Assembly (NCBI GenBank): GCA_013694495.1
Contig: JACDCH010000144.1
Span: forward strand, 1 to 5,350
Length of the DNA: 5,350 bases
Source: Acidimicrobiia bacterium
GTDB lineage: Bacteria; Actinomycetota; Acidimicrobiia; Acidimicrobiales; JACDCH01
Direction: 5' to 3'
Shown here piece by piece: positions 1 through 5,350 of the stretch. The translations under genes were made by a program, and so were the position numbers. Under the pieces are notes generated by a model, which ran no database searches, was not told the DNA's origin, and worked only from the letters and a program-made list of their open reading frames with translations. Numbering within the stretch: position 1 is the first letter of the stretch; each line of letters begins with the position of its first letter.

Positions 1-725
1 GAGTCGGTGGTGTACACGGGGGCCGAGCAGCCCTCGATGTAGTGCACCTGCGAGCCCTCGTCGGCGATGATCAGCGTGCGCTCGAACTGGCCCATGTTCT
101 CCGCGTTGATGCGGAAGTAGGCCTGCAGCGGCATGTCGACCTCGACACCCGGCGGCACGTAGATGAACGACCCGCCCGACCAGACCGAGGAGTTGAGCGC
201 GGCGAACTTGTTGTCGTTGTTGGGGATGAGCTTGCCGAAGTACTGCTTGACCAGCTCCGGATGCTCGCGCAGCGCGGTGTCCATGTCGCAGAAGATGACG
301 CCCTTGGCCTCGAGGTCGGCCCGGTTGCGGTGGAACACGACCTCGGACTCGTACTGGGCGGTGACGCCGGCGAGGTACTTGCGCTCCGCCTCGGGGATGC
401 CGAGCTTCTCGTAGGTCTGCTTGATGGCGTCCGGCAGCTCCTCCCACTCGTCGACCTGCGAGTTGGTGGGCTTGATGTAGTAGTAGATGTCGTTGAAGTC
501 GATGCCGCCGAGGTTCGCCCCCCAGTTGGGCATCGGGCGACGCTCGAAGTTGCGCAGGGACTTCATCCTGAAGTCGAGCATCCAGTCGGGCTCGCCCTTC
601 ATCCAGGACATCTCGCGGATCATGTCCTCGCTCAGGCCCTTCTTGGGCTTGAAGACGTAATCCTCCTCGTCGGACCAACCGAGCTTGTACTTCGACAGGT
701 CGAGACCCAGGTCGGTGGCAGCCAT
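1..725 (-). CDS. sufB: Fe-S cluster assembly scaffold protein SufB, N-terminal half (cut by window edge)
   Basis: SufB is the scaffold subunit of the cytoplasmic SufBCD complex, which builds Fe-S clusters with sulfur delivered by the SufS-type desulfurase. The minus strand encodes 241 residues before the left edge, about half of a normal SufB (roughly 470-495 aa). Family signatures are clear: KLGIPEAERKYLAG (res 107-120), AQYESEVVFH (123-132), KGVIFCDMDTAL (141-152), HPELVKQYFGKLIP (155-168), VWSGGSFIYVPPGVEV (181-196), QAYFRINAEN (201-210) and EGSQVHYIEGCSAPVYT (223-239). The C-terminal beta-helix residues used in cluster assembly lie outside the window. The ATG at 723-725 is preferred. An in-frame TAG at 738-740 blocks extension, leaving only a GTG three codons upstream (732-734) as an alternative. 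No Shine-Dalgarno sequence precedes the ATG, which fits a leaderless transcript. The other suf genes would be expected to follow on the minus strand, beyond the edge. Confidence 0.97.
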   Translation of the reverse strand, partial: MAATDLGLDLSKYKLGWSDEEDYVFKPKKGLSEDMIREMSWMKGEPDWMLDFRMKSLRNFERRPMPNWGANLGGIDFNDIYYYIKPTNSQVDEWEELPDAIKQTYEKLGIPEAERKYLAGVTAQYESEVVFHRNRADLEAKGVIFCDMDTALREHPELVKQYFGKLIPNNDNKFAALNSSVWSGGSFIYVPPGVEVDMPLQAYFRINAENMGQFERTLIIADEGSQVHYIEGCSAPVYTTD

Positions 726-734
726 AAGGCCCAC

Positions 735-764
735 AGCCTATTTCCACTACGCGCGTAGTGGCAA
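735..764 (-). promoter_or_regulatory. Predicted promoter of sufB (leaderless type)
   Basis: On the minus strand a -35 box TTGCCA (759-764, five of six matches to TTGACA) is followed, 18 bases later, by a -10 box TAGGCT (735-740, fitting the TANNNT form common in actinobacteria). A start site 6-7 bases past the -10 box would fall near 728-729, three or four bases before the sufB ATG. The lack of a ribosome binding site agrees with this. This is a prediction from motif and position only. Confidence 0.55.
744..761. promoter_or_regulatory. Perfect 18-bp palindrome, candidate sufB operator
   Basis: CCACTACGCGCGTAGTGG is identical to its own reverse complement over all 18 bases. It fills most of the spacer between the predicted -35 and -10 boxes of sufB and overlaps the -35 box by three bases, a classic position for a dimeric repressor. 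The suf operon is commonly controlled by an Fe-S-sensing regulator (SufR-like, or IscR/Rrf2-like), but the half-site does not match the CAAC-N6-GTTG motif I recall for SufR, so the regulator is not identified. There is no T-run after the hairpin on the minus strand, so a terminator is unlikely. Confidence 0.6.
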
Positions 765-788
765 CGTCCCGCCGGGCGATGTCGCAGT

Positions 789-1685
789 TCAGAGTGAAAG
801 GAGGGCTGGCGCCAGCTCCCGCCACTCGAGGAGCGGCAGGTGGGTGGGATCCGTCGAGAGGACCTGGATGCACACGTGATCGGCCCCCGCGTCGAGCTGC
901 GCCTTCACCCGCTCGGTGATCGCGTCGACGCTTCCCCAGGCCACGATGGCGTCGACGAGGGCATCGCTGCCCCCGCCGCCGAGGTCGTCGTCGCCCCAGC
1001 CGAGCCGCCGCAGGTTGTTCGTGTAGTTCGGGAGCCCGAGGTAGATGGCCATGTGGGAGCGGGCTGCGGCCCGTGCCGTCTCGGGGTCGGTCGACACCAC
1101 GACGGCCTGCTCGGGCATGAGGAGCGGGCCCTCGCCCAGCACCTCGCGGGCGTAGGCCGTGTGCTCGACCGGCACGAAGTAGGGGTGGGACCCGACGCCC
1201 CGCTCGGCCGACAGGCGCAGCATGCGGGGGCCGAGGGCGGCGAGGGCCCGGTGCAGCGGCCCGGCGGGAGCGGCGGCGGCGTAGATCGTGCGGTCCATGC
1301 CGTCGAGGTAGGCCTTCATGGCCGAGTACGGCTTCTCGTACACGTGGCCGCGGACGCCCTCGACCATCGGCTGGTGGCTGACACCCAGGCCGAGGAGGAA
1401 GCGGCCCGGGTACGCCTCCTCGATGGTGCGGTGGGCGGCGCCGGCGGACATGGCGTCACGGCCCCAGATCGAGGCGATGCCGGTGGCGACCTTGATCGTC
1501 GACGTGCCCGACAGCAGGAGCGTCGAGTTCACGAACGGCTCCCGCCCGACCGCCTCGGGCACCCAGATCGCCCCGTAGCCGAGGGACTCGATCTCCGCTG
1601 CGGCGTCCCGGGCCTGGGGCCAGGGCCTCAGGTCGAGGGCGAAGGTCCAGATGCCGATCCGGCCGAGGTCGATGCGTTCCGTCAC
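789..1685 (-). CDS. LLM-class F420-dependent oxidoreductase
   Basis: This 298-residue protein is a luciferase-like monooxygenase-fold (TIM barrel) flavin/F420 enzyme. It resembles the MSMEG_4141-type subgroup of F420-dependent oxidoreductases from memory, not from a search. Visible signatures are LGYGAIWVPEAVGREPF (res 35-51), VATGIASIWGRD (66-77), the segment PGRFLLGLGVSHQP (93-106), ALGPRMLRLSAERGVGSHPY (150-169) and the C-terminal barrel strand GADHVCIQVL (267-276). These enzymes transfer hydride between coenzyme F420 and diverse substrates in the cytosol; the substrate cannot be read from the sequence. No signal peptide or membrane segment is present. The start is a GTG at 1683-1685 with no good Shine-Dalgarno sequence; no nearby in-frame ATG offers a better choice. 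It begins 22 bases after the response regulator stop and could be cotranscribed with it, although its role is probably metabolic. FMN-using relatives share the fold, so the cofactor is inferred. Confidence 0.9.
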   Translation of the reverse strand: MTERIDLGRIGIWTFALDLRPWPQARDAAAEIESLGYGAIWVPEAVGREPFVNSTLLLSGTSTIKVATGIASIWGRDAMSAGAAHRTIEEAYPGRFLLGLGVSHQPMVEGVRGHVYEKPYSAMKAYLDGMDRTIYAAAAPAGPLHRALAALGPRMLRLSAERGVGSHPYFVPVEHTAYAREVLGEGPLLMPEQAVVVSTDPETARAAARSHMAIYLGLPNYTNNLRRLGWGDDDLGGGGSDALVDAIVAWGSVDAITERVKAQLDAGADHVCIQVLSTDPTHLPLLEWRELAPALLSL

Positions 1686-1707
1686 GCCGGCGACCGTAGC
1701 GACGGCG

Positions 1708-2226
1708 TCAGGTGAGGTCGATCGACGGCGGGATCGAGGCGGCCAGCTCGAGGGCGGCGGCGGCCCGGCGGTGCCGACGACCGTCAGGCGGGAGGGCGAG
1801 CACCTCGTCGACCTCGGCGATGAGGTCGCTGATGGCGAACGGCTTGACGACGAACCCGTCGCACCCGAGCGACCACCCGAGGGCGAGGTCGCCGGGGCTC
1901 GACTTCACGGTGCACAGGACGACGGCGAGGTGGCCGAGCTCCGGCCGGGAACGGATCTCGCGGAGGGTGTCCCACCCGTCGAGCTCGGGCATCTGCACGT
2001 CGAGGAGCACGAGGGACGGCGGCGGGACTGCCGTGTCGAGGCGGGCCAGGGCCTCGACACCGCTGGCGGCCGTGAAGGGCCTGTAGCCCGTGAGTCGGAG
2101 CAGCTCGGCGAGCAGCTGGCGGATGTCGGCGTCGTCGTCGACCACGAGGATCGAGCGCAGCGCGCCGCGAGGGCACGTCCGCTCGGGCGCGGCGCGCACG
2201 CTGGCGTCGTCGGTCGCGTCGATCAC
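1708..2226 (-). CDS. Single-domain (receiver-only) response regulator
   Basis: This 172-residue protein is a CheY-like receiver with no DNA-binding or enzymatic output domain. After about 24 variable residues, the receiver starts at SILVVDDDADIRQLL (res 25-39). The acidic pocket is D30/D31, the phospho-acceptor is D76 in LVLLDVQMPELDGW (72-85), the switch residue is T106 and the conserved lysine is K128 in VVKPF (126-130). A tail of about 25 residues (148-172), first Arg-rich and then Ala/Leu-rich, follows the domain. The start is GTG at 2224-2226, overlapping the stop of the upstream gene by four bases (GTGA) and preceded by GGAG at 2234-2237. The reading frame stays open far upstream only because of GC bias; those upstream residues are Arg/Pro-rich and unlike a receiver. 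It is probably phosphorylated by the kinase two genes upstream. Without an output domain it may act by protein contact or in a phosphorelay. Confidence 0.93.
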   Translation of the reverse strand: MIDATDDASVRAAPERTCPRGALRSILVVDDDADIRQLLAELLRLTGYRPFTAASGVEALARLDTAVPPPSLVLLDVQMPELDGWDTLREIRSRPELGHLAVVLCTVKSSPGDLALGWSLGCDGFVVKPFAISDLIAEVDEVLALPPDGRRHRRAAAALELAASIPPSIDLT

Positions 2227-2237
2227 GTGGGGGCTCC
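2223..2237 (-). promoter_or_regulatory. Stop/start overlap and ribosome binding site of the receiver gene
   Basis: On the minus strand GGAG (2234-2237) lies seven bases before a GTG start (2224-2226) that shares GTGA with the TGA stop of the seven-helix protein gene (2223-2225). This fixes the receiver start and implies translational coupling. Confidence 0.75.
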
Positions 2238-3002
2238 GATCAGCTCGGGGCGGCGCTCCGGCGCGTCCAGGGTCGAGGTCGCGTTCCAGTCCCGGAGCCA
2301 GCCGCGGTGCAGGGCCCAGGTGACCCACAGGAAGTAGGCGGCGGCGGGGACGCCCACGGTGTCGATGACGAGCCCGTGCCCGTCGACGTCGTACCGCCCG
2401 GCTGACGCGTAGGCGACGTAGACCGCGTGCATCACCGCGCAGGTCAGCATCACGAAGGCCAACGAGAGCCCCGACGCCGACCACTGCCCGGACTTCAGGT
2501 GCGTCCGCAGCTGGGTGCGGAGGAGGAGCACGCCGATGGCGGCGTACAGGAGGACGAGGAGGACGTTCGGCCAGGCGCGCGGCGCGAGGCGCTCGACGCC
2601 GAACGCCAGCCCCGTGATCGACGCGGCGACGACCGCCACGTACGAGGCCGCCAGCGTCGGCATCGCCTCCAACCACACCGGGGTGCCGGCGATGGTGCGG
2701 TCGCCCCGGCCGCCGAACAGCGCCTCGACCCGGAGCAGGAACCAGGCGACGCCGACGGGGAAGCCCACCGCGATCGTCAGCAGGTCGAGGCTGCCCCCCA
2801 CCCGCCCGGCCATCAGGACGTGCAGCCCGTGGTCGAGGTGGTGGGGCCCGCACGTGAACGCCATGCACAGCCAGGCGGCGCCGAAGTGCGAGAAGCCGTT
2901 CGTCCGCCACCCGCGCTTCATTTCGACGAGCGTCATGACGCCGTAGCAGGCGTACACGGTGCCGAGCACGAGGTTGGTCATCCCGACCAGAGGAGCGATC
3001 AC
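2223..3002 (-). CDS. Seven-helix integral membrane protein of unknown family, His-rich second helix
   Basis: I do not recognise this 259-residue protein. Hydrophobic segments by eye lie near residues 8-27, 39-63, 70-92, 112-134, 144-163, 178-200 and 210-232, giving about seven membrane helices, with a soluble C-terminal tail of 25 or so residues. There is no recognisable catalytic or signalling domain. The striking feature is CGPHHLDHGLH (res 51-61) at the end of the second helix, with four His, one Cys and one Asp in 11 residues. H39, C46, C188 and H192 lie in other positions that could face the same site. Metal or heme binding is possible but unproven. The start is GTG at 3000-3002, overlapping the kinase stop by four bases (GTGA); an ATG at 2979-2981 (residue 8) is the alternative. 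Its place between a kinase and a receiver gene, coupled to both, suggests a sensory or modulating partner of the kinase. Confidence 0.85.
   Translation of the reverse strand: MIAPLVGMTNLVLGTVYACYGVMTLVEMKRGWRTNGFSHFGAAWLCMAFTCGPHHLDHGLHVLMAGRVGGSLDLLTIAVGFPVGVAWFLLRVEALFGGRGDRTIAGTPVWLEAMPTLAASYVAVVAASITGLAFGVERLAPRAWPNVLLVLLYAAIGVLLLRTQLRTHLKSGQWSASGLSLAFVMLTCAVMHAVYVAYASAGRYDVDGHGLVIDTVGVPAAAYFLWVTWALHRGWLRDWNATSTLDAPERRPELIGAPT
2999..3002 (-). promoter_or_regulatory. GTGA stop/start overlap, kinase to membrane protein
   Basis: The kinase TGA stop (2999-3001) and the GTG start of the membrane protein (3000-3002) share four bases. No strong Shine-Dalgarno sequence precedes this GTG, so translation most likely depends on ribosomes finishing the kinase. 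Confidence 0.7.
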
Positions 3003-4795
3003 GGTCGGCGCACCGCCCCGCCGGCCGTGGCTTGGTCGAGGGGGACGCCGAGCTGGCGCATGTACTCGCGGATCATCGTGGTCTCGCCCCGGCTGGCCTC
3101 GACCGGGACGTCGTCCCCGGGCCGGCCGAGGTCGTCGGTGTCGACCTGGTCGGCGCGCCGCAACACGACGCGGAACGACGAGCCGGCCCCGGGCCCGCTC
3201 ACGACGGAGATCGACCCGCCCATGCCCTCGACCAGCGAGCGCACGATGTAGAGCCCGATCCCCGTGCCGCCGAAGCGCCGGACGTCGGTGGCCTCGGCCT
3301 GCCAGAAGCGCTCGAAGCAGTGGGCCGCCTGCTCGGCGGTCATGCCGACGCCCTCGTCGGCGAACACGATCTCCACGCCGAACTCCAGCCCCTGGGCCGT
3401 GACCGTCAGCACGCCGCCGTTCGGCGAGTACTTGACCGCGTTGTCGAGCAGGTGGTCGACGACGGTCGTGAACGCGTCCGGGTCGCAGTGCGGCGCCGGC
3501 AGGTCGACGGACAGGTCGAGCTCGACCGGCCGGGACGTCGCCCCCTCGAGCGCGTCGGCCCGCTCGCGCAGGATCGGGCCGATGTCGACGGCGACGGGCG
3601 ACAGCTCGATGCGGCCGGCGTCGATGCGGCTCGACATGAGCAGCCGGTCGACGATGGCCGTGAGCTGGCCGGCCCGCACGTCGATGGCCCGCAGCGCGGC
3701 CGCCCGCTCCGCGGCGTCGAGCACGGTGTCGGGGAGGAGCAGCATCTGCGAGAACCCCCGGATCACGGTGAGAGGCGTCTTCAGCTCGTGGCTGGCGGTG
3801 GCGAGGAACAGCGTCTTGGCCTCGTCCGCCTGCTTGAGGCGCGTGATGTCGCGGAAGCTGTGGACGACCTCGACCACCTCGCCGTCGACCCCGAGGACGG
3901 GCGACACCGAGGCGAGCAGCGGCTGGCGGGTGCCGGTCGGCGAGCGCCGCCAGACCTCGACGTCGACGGCGCCGGGGTCGTCGAACTGGGCGAGCGCGAG
4001 GAGGGCACAGCCCTGCGAGCAGTCGAGCGGCCGCACCTCGTGCAACAGGCCGAGCACGTCGGCGCACGCCTGGCCGCGGGCCTCGTCGTCGGCGCAGCCG
4101 AACGTCGACGTCGCCGCCCGGTTCCACTGGGCGATGCCGCCGGCGGGACCGGTCACGACGACCGCTTCGCCGACCCCGGTGAGGATCGCGTCGGACTTCT
4201 CGTGCAGGCGGACGAGGCCGGTGCTGGCGTGCCACCGGTCGATCGCCACCGCATCGACGAGGCCGGCCACGATCACCACGACGGCGCTGTACACGACCAG
4301 GGTGAAGGGGCTGCCGACGTCGACGACGCCCCCGCCGACCGCGGACGACGCTGCCAGCACCAGGACGCCGGCTCCACCGGCGAGCGCACCGAGCCCGCGG
4401 CCGGCGAGGTACGTCGACACCGCGACGACGGCGAGCAGGGCGGCCAGCACGACGTCGGGCATCGGCGACACCAGCGAGTGCACGAGGGCGAGGAGGCTGA
4501 TGTCGACCCCGACCGCGGCAGCATCGACGCCCCGGCCGGGGTGCCGGCGGGCGATGCCCGCCACCAGCCCGGCGACCGGGATCCAGAACACCGCCACGAA
4601 CACGCCGAACTGCACGATCCGGTCGTGGGGCACGCCCTCGGCCAGGGGTGCGGCCAGGACGAGCAGCACCGCCAGGCTGGCCCGCACCGGTCCGGCCGCC
4701 CGTCGCACGGGGTCGCCGGGGGCGGCGCCCGGGCGCGCCGGACGGGGCTCCTCGGTGAACGGTTCCCGCAGCGGCCGGGCCGGGGTGACGGCCAT
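2999..4795 (-). CDS. Membrane-bound PAS-domain sensor histidine kinase
   Basis: This 598-residue protein is an inner-membrane sensor kinase. An Arg/Pro-rich N-terminus (about 1-37) precedes roughly six hydrophobic helices between residues 38 and 185 with only short loops, so there is no large extracellular domain. A PAS domain spans about 197-318, ending in the typical VVHSFRDITRLKQAD (310-324). The HisKA domain carries the phospho-acceptor H336 in ATASHELKTPL (332-342). The ATPase domain shows the N box (N452 in DNAVKYS), G1 box DEGVGM (480-485), F box FERFW (494-498) and G2 box GGTGIGL (509-515), so the enzyme looks active. A tail of about 50 residues follows (549-598). The PAS domain contains four cysteines (C234, C244, C259, C263). 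The ATG at 4793-4795 has AGGGG four bases upstream. It heads the kinase / seven-helix protein / receiver unit, and the receiver is its probable phosphorylation target. Confidence 0.95.
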   Translation of the reverse strand: MAVTPARPLREPFTEEPRPARPGAAPGDPVRRAAGPVRASLAVLLVLAAPLAEGVPHDRIVQFGVFVAVFWIPVAGLVAGIARRHPGRGVDAAAVGVDISLLALVHSLVSPMPDVVLAALLAVVAVSTYLAGRGLGALAGGAGVLVLAASSAVGGGVVDVGSPFTLVVYSAVVVIVAGLVDAVAIDRWHASTGLVRLHEKSDAILTGVGEAVVVTGPAGGIAQWNRAATSTFGCADDEARGQACADVLGLLHEVRPLDCSQGCALLALAQFDDPGAVDVEVWRRSPTGTRQPLLASVSPVLGVDGEVVEVVHSFRDITRLKQADEAKTLFLATASHELKTPLTVIRGFSQMLLLPDTVLDAAERAAALRAIDVRAGQLTAIVDRLLMSSRIDAGRIELSPVAVDIGPILRERADALEGATSRPVELDLSVDLPAPHCDPDAFTTVVDHLLDNAVKYSPNGGVLTVTAQGLEFGVEIVFADEGVGMTAEQAAHCFERFWQAEATDVRRFGGTGIGLYIVRSLVEGMGGSISVVSGPGAGSSFRVVLRRADQVDTDDLGRPGDDVPVEASRGETTMIREYMRQLGVPLDQATAGGAVRRP

Positions 4796-4799
4796 GAAT

Positions 4800-4804
4800 C
4801 CCCT
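4800..4804 (-). promoter_or_regulatory. Ribosome binding site of the kinase gene
   Basis: AGGGG on the minus strand lies four bases before the ATG at 4793-4795 and supports that start. It almost touches the inverted repeat at 4806-4824, so a protein or hairpin there could affect both transcription and translation. Confidence 0.55.
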
Positions 4805-4805
4805 G

Positions 4806-4824
4806 TCGGCACGACCTGTGCCGA
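4806..4824. promoter_or_regulatory. 19-bp inverted repeat in the divergent promoter region, candidate operator
   Basis: TCGGCACGACCTGTGCCGA has perfect 7-base arms (4806-4812 and 4818-4824) around a 5-base spacer. A third copy of the half-site, GTGCCG, occurs at 4837-4842, 19 bases after the second. The repeat sits between the divergent kinase and plus-strand gene, ending 11 bases from the kinase start. The plus strand reads GCCGATAT at 4820-4827, one base from the GCCGATAA -10 element of sigma-28-type promoters, but no TAAA lies at the expected -35 position. A role as operator for one or both genes is inferred from symmetry and position. Confidence 0.45.
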
Positions 4825-4913
4825 TATGAGCCGCTCGTGCCGCGCGGCGGCCTACAGGGCGACGCCGGCGCTGCCGATCACCCGGGCACCGCCTCCGTCC
4901 CGACGCTGCCCCC

Positions 4914-4919
4914 GAGGAG
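4914..4919 (+). promoter_or_regulatory. Ribosome binding site deciding the TTG start
   Basis: GAGGAG ends four bases before TTG (4924-4926). It is the best Shine-Dalgarno match in the region and favours this rare start over an in-frame GTG at 4837-4839, which would add 29 low-complexity residues. Confidence 0.65.
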
Positions 4920-4923
4920 TTCC

Positions 4924-5350
4924 TTGCGCTTCGAAGAGTTCGTCCTCCGGGTGCCCGACGACGAGTTCCGCATCCGCTTCCACGAGCGGCTCACGGTGCT
5001 CGCCGGCGTCGGGCCGGCCGAGCGCAAGGCCCTGCTCGGGTCGATCCTCGGCGCGCTCACGGGCGGCTCGGACGGGACCTTGACGTGCGTCGACTGGACC
5101 GGGCGGCGCTTCGAGCTCGAGGCGTTCGGCGGGCGGGTGCGGGGCCGCTACGCCGACGACGGATCGTCCGCTCCCGTCCCGATCGGCTGGTTCGCGCCGG
5201 ATGCGGCGACCCTGCGGGAGCTCGTCGTCCTCGATGCCGACGACATCGGGCTGCCCCTGGCGTCGCCCCGGGCCGGGAGCGACCCGCCGGAGCTGACGGA
5301 GGCGCGGGCGTCGCTGGCGACGGTGACCGCCGAGCTGGCGACGGCGAGCG
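4924..5350 (+). CDS. SMC/RecN-like protein with degenerate P-loop, N-terminal part (cut by window edge)
   Basis: The frame stays open from a TTG start to the right edge, giving 142 residues. The N-terminus has the layout of an SMC/RecN/RecF-type ATPase head: beta strands in RFEEFVLRVPDDEFRIRF (2-19), then RLTVLAGVGPAERKALLGSI (22-41), which aligns with the Walker A strand-loop-helix (typically GxNGxGKS followed by a helix ending in LG). Here the loop reads GVGPAERK (28-35): the final glycine and catalytic lysine are replaced by Glu and Arg. ATP binding is therefore doubtful or altered. From about residue 121 (PPELTEARASLATVTAELAT) a Leu/Ala heptad-like helix begins, consistent with the start of a coiled coil that would run past the edge. 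No signal peptide is seen. It is divergent from the kinase across a 128-bp region. Function unknown; DNA or chromosome maintenance is only a family-based guess. Confidence 0.8.
   Translation, partial: MRFEEFVLRVPDDEFRIRFHERLTVLAGVGPAERKALLGSILGALTGGSDGTLTCVDWTGRRFELEAFGGRVRGRYADDGSSAPVPIGWFAPDAATLRELVVLDADDIGLPLASPRAGSDPPELTEARASLATVTAELATAS

Noticed and set aside
42..758. Plus-strand open frame of 238 codons opposite sufB
   Set aside because: The minus strand encodes unmistakable SufB. The plus-strand product has no recognisable features.
744..761. Palindrome as a rho-independent terminator of the oxidoreductase gene
   Set aside because: The hairpin is followed on the minus strand by GAAATAGG and not by a T-run, and it fits exactly between promoter boxes.
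840..1715. Plus-strand open frame of 291 codons opposite the oxidoreductase
   Set aside because: The translation is low-complexity (Val, Gly, Arg, His) and the opposite strand encodes a clear LLM-family enzyme. It is a GC-bias shadow.
2227..2910. Possible N-terminal extension of the receiver protein (fusion protein of about 400 residues)
   Set aside because: The frame is open, but the added residues are an Arg/Pro-rich shadow of the seven-helix protein, which is well supported in another frame. The GTG at 2224-2226 with GGAG and the GTGA overlap is the natural start.
2223..3002. Seven-helix protein as a hemolysin III/PAQR-type (CREST) hydrolase
   Set aside because: That superfamily needs a Ser and His in helix 2, an Asp near helix 3 and HxxxH in helix 7. 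Here the histidines crowd into helix 2 and helix 7 has no HxxxH.
3003..4235. Possible long N-terminal extension of the seven-helix protein (670 residues)
   Set aside because: The added part is Arg/Pro-rich sequence antiparallel to no domain and out of frame with the kinase it overlaps. The hydrophobic protein begins at the GTGA overlap.
4801..4834. Full sigma-28-type promoter for the SMC-like gene
   Set aside because: GCCGATAT is a good -10 match, but the -35 position reads CCCT and not TAAA, so only the partial resemblance is kept as a note.
3032..5083. Plus-strand open frame of 683 codons lying opposite the kinase
   Set aside because: Its translation is rich in Asp, Gly, Arg and His with no domain, hydrophobic core or motif. 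The opposite strand encodes a complete kinase with all catalytic boxes. Long antisense frames are expected where codon third positions are nearly all G or C.

Overview
The window is a GC-rich stretch with GTG and TTG starts, codon third positions almost all G or C, and an F420-type oxidoreductase. It looks like a high-GC actinobacterium. My best guess is the class Acidimicrobiia, based on the general look of the proteins; no marker gene proves it.

Layout. Five genes lie on the minus strand and one on the plus strand. Reading the minus strand from right to left: (i) a membrane PAS histidine kinase (2999-4795); (ii) a seven-helix membrane protein of unknown family (2223-3002); (iii) a stand-alone receiver-domain response regulator (1708-2226); (iv) an LLM-class F420-dependent oxidoreductase (789-1685); (v) the N-terminal half of the Fe-S scaffold protein SufB, cut by the left edge (1-725). 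The plus-strand gene (4924 to the right edge) is divergent from the kinase and begins a protein that resembles an SMC/RecN-type ATPase head with a degenerate P-loop.

How the genes fit together. Kinase, seven-helix protein and receiver are joined by two identical 4-base GTGA stop/start overlaps, so they are very probably one translationally coupled operon and one signalling unit. The 22-base gap after the receiver could let the same transcript continue into the oxidoreductase gene. sufB has its own promoter. A perfect 18-bp palindrome lies in the spacer between a TTGCCA -35 box and a TAGGCT -10 box, and the predicted start site is only a few bases from the ATG. This suggests a repressed, nearly leaderless suf operon.

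The 128-bp divergent region (4796-4923) holds a 19-bp inverted repeat and a third copy of its GTGCCG half-site, a candidate shared operator. No RNA genes, CRISPR arrays, insertion sequences or phage genes were seen. No gene-free stretch exceeds 300 bases. The most promising candidate for an undescribed system is the kinase / His-rich seven-helix protein / single-domain receiver unit.
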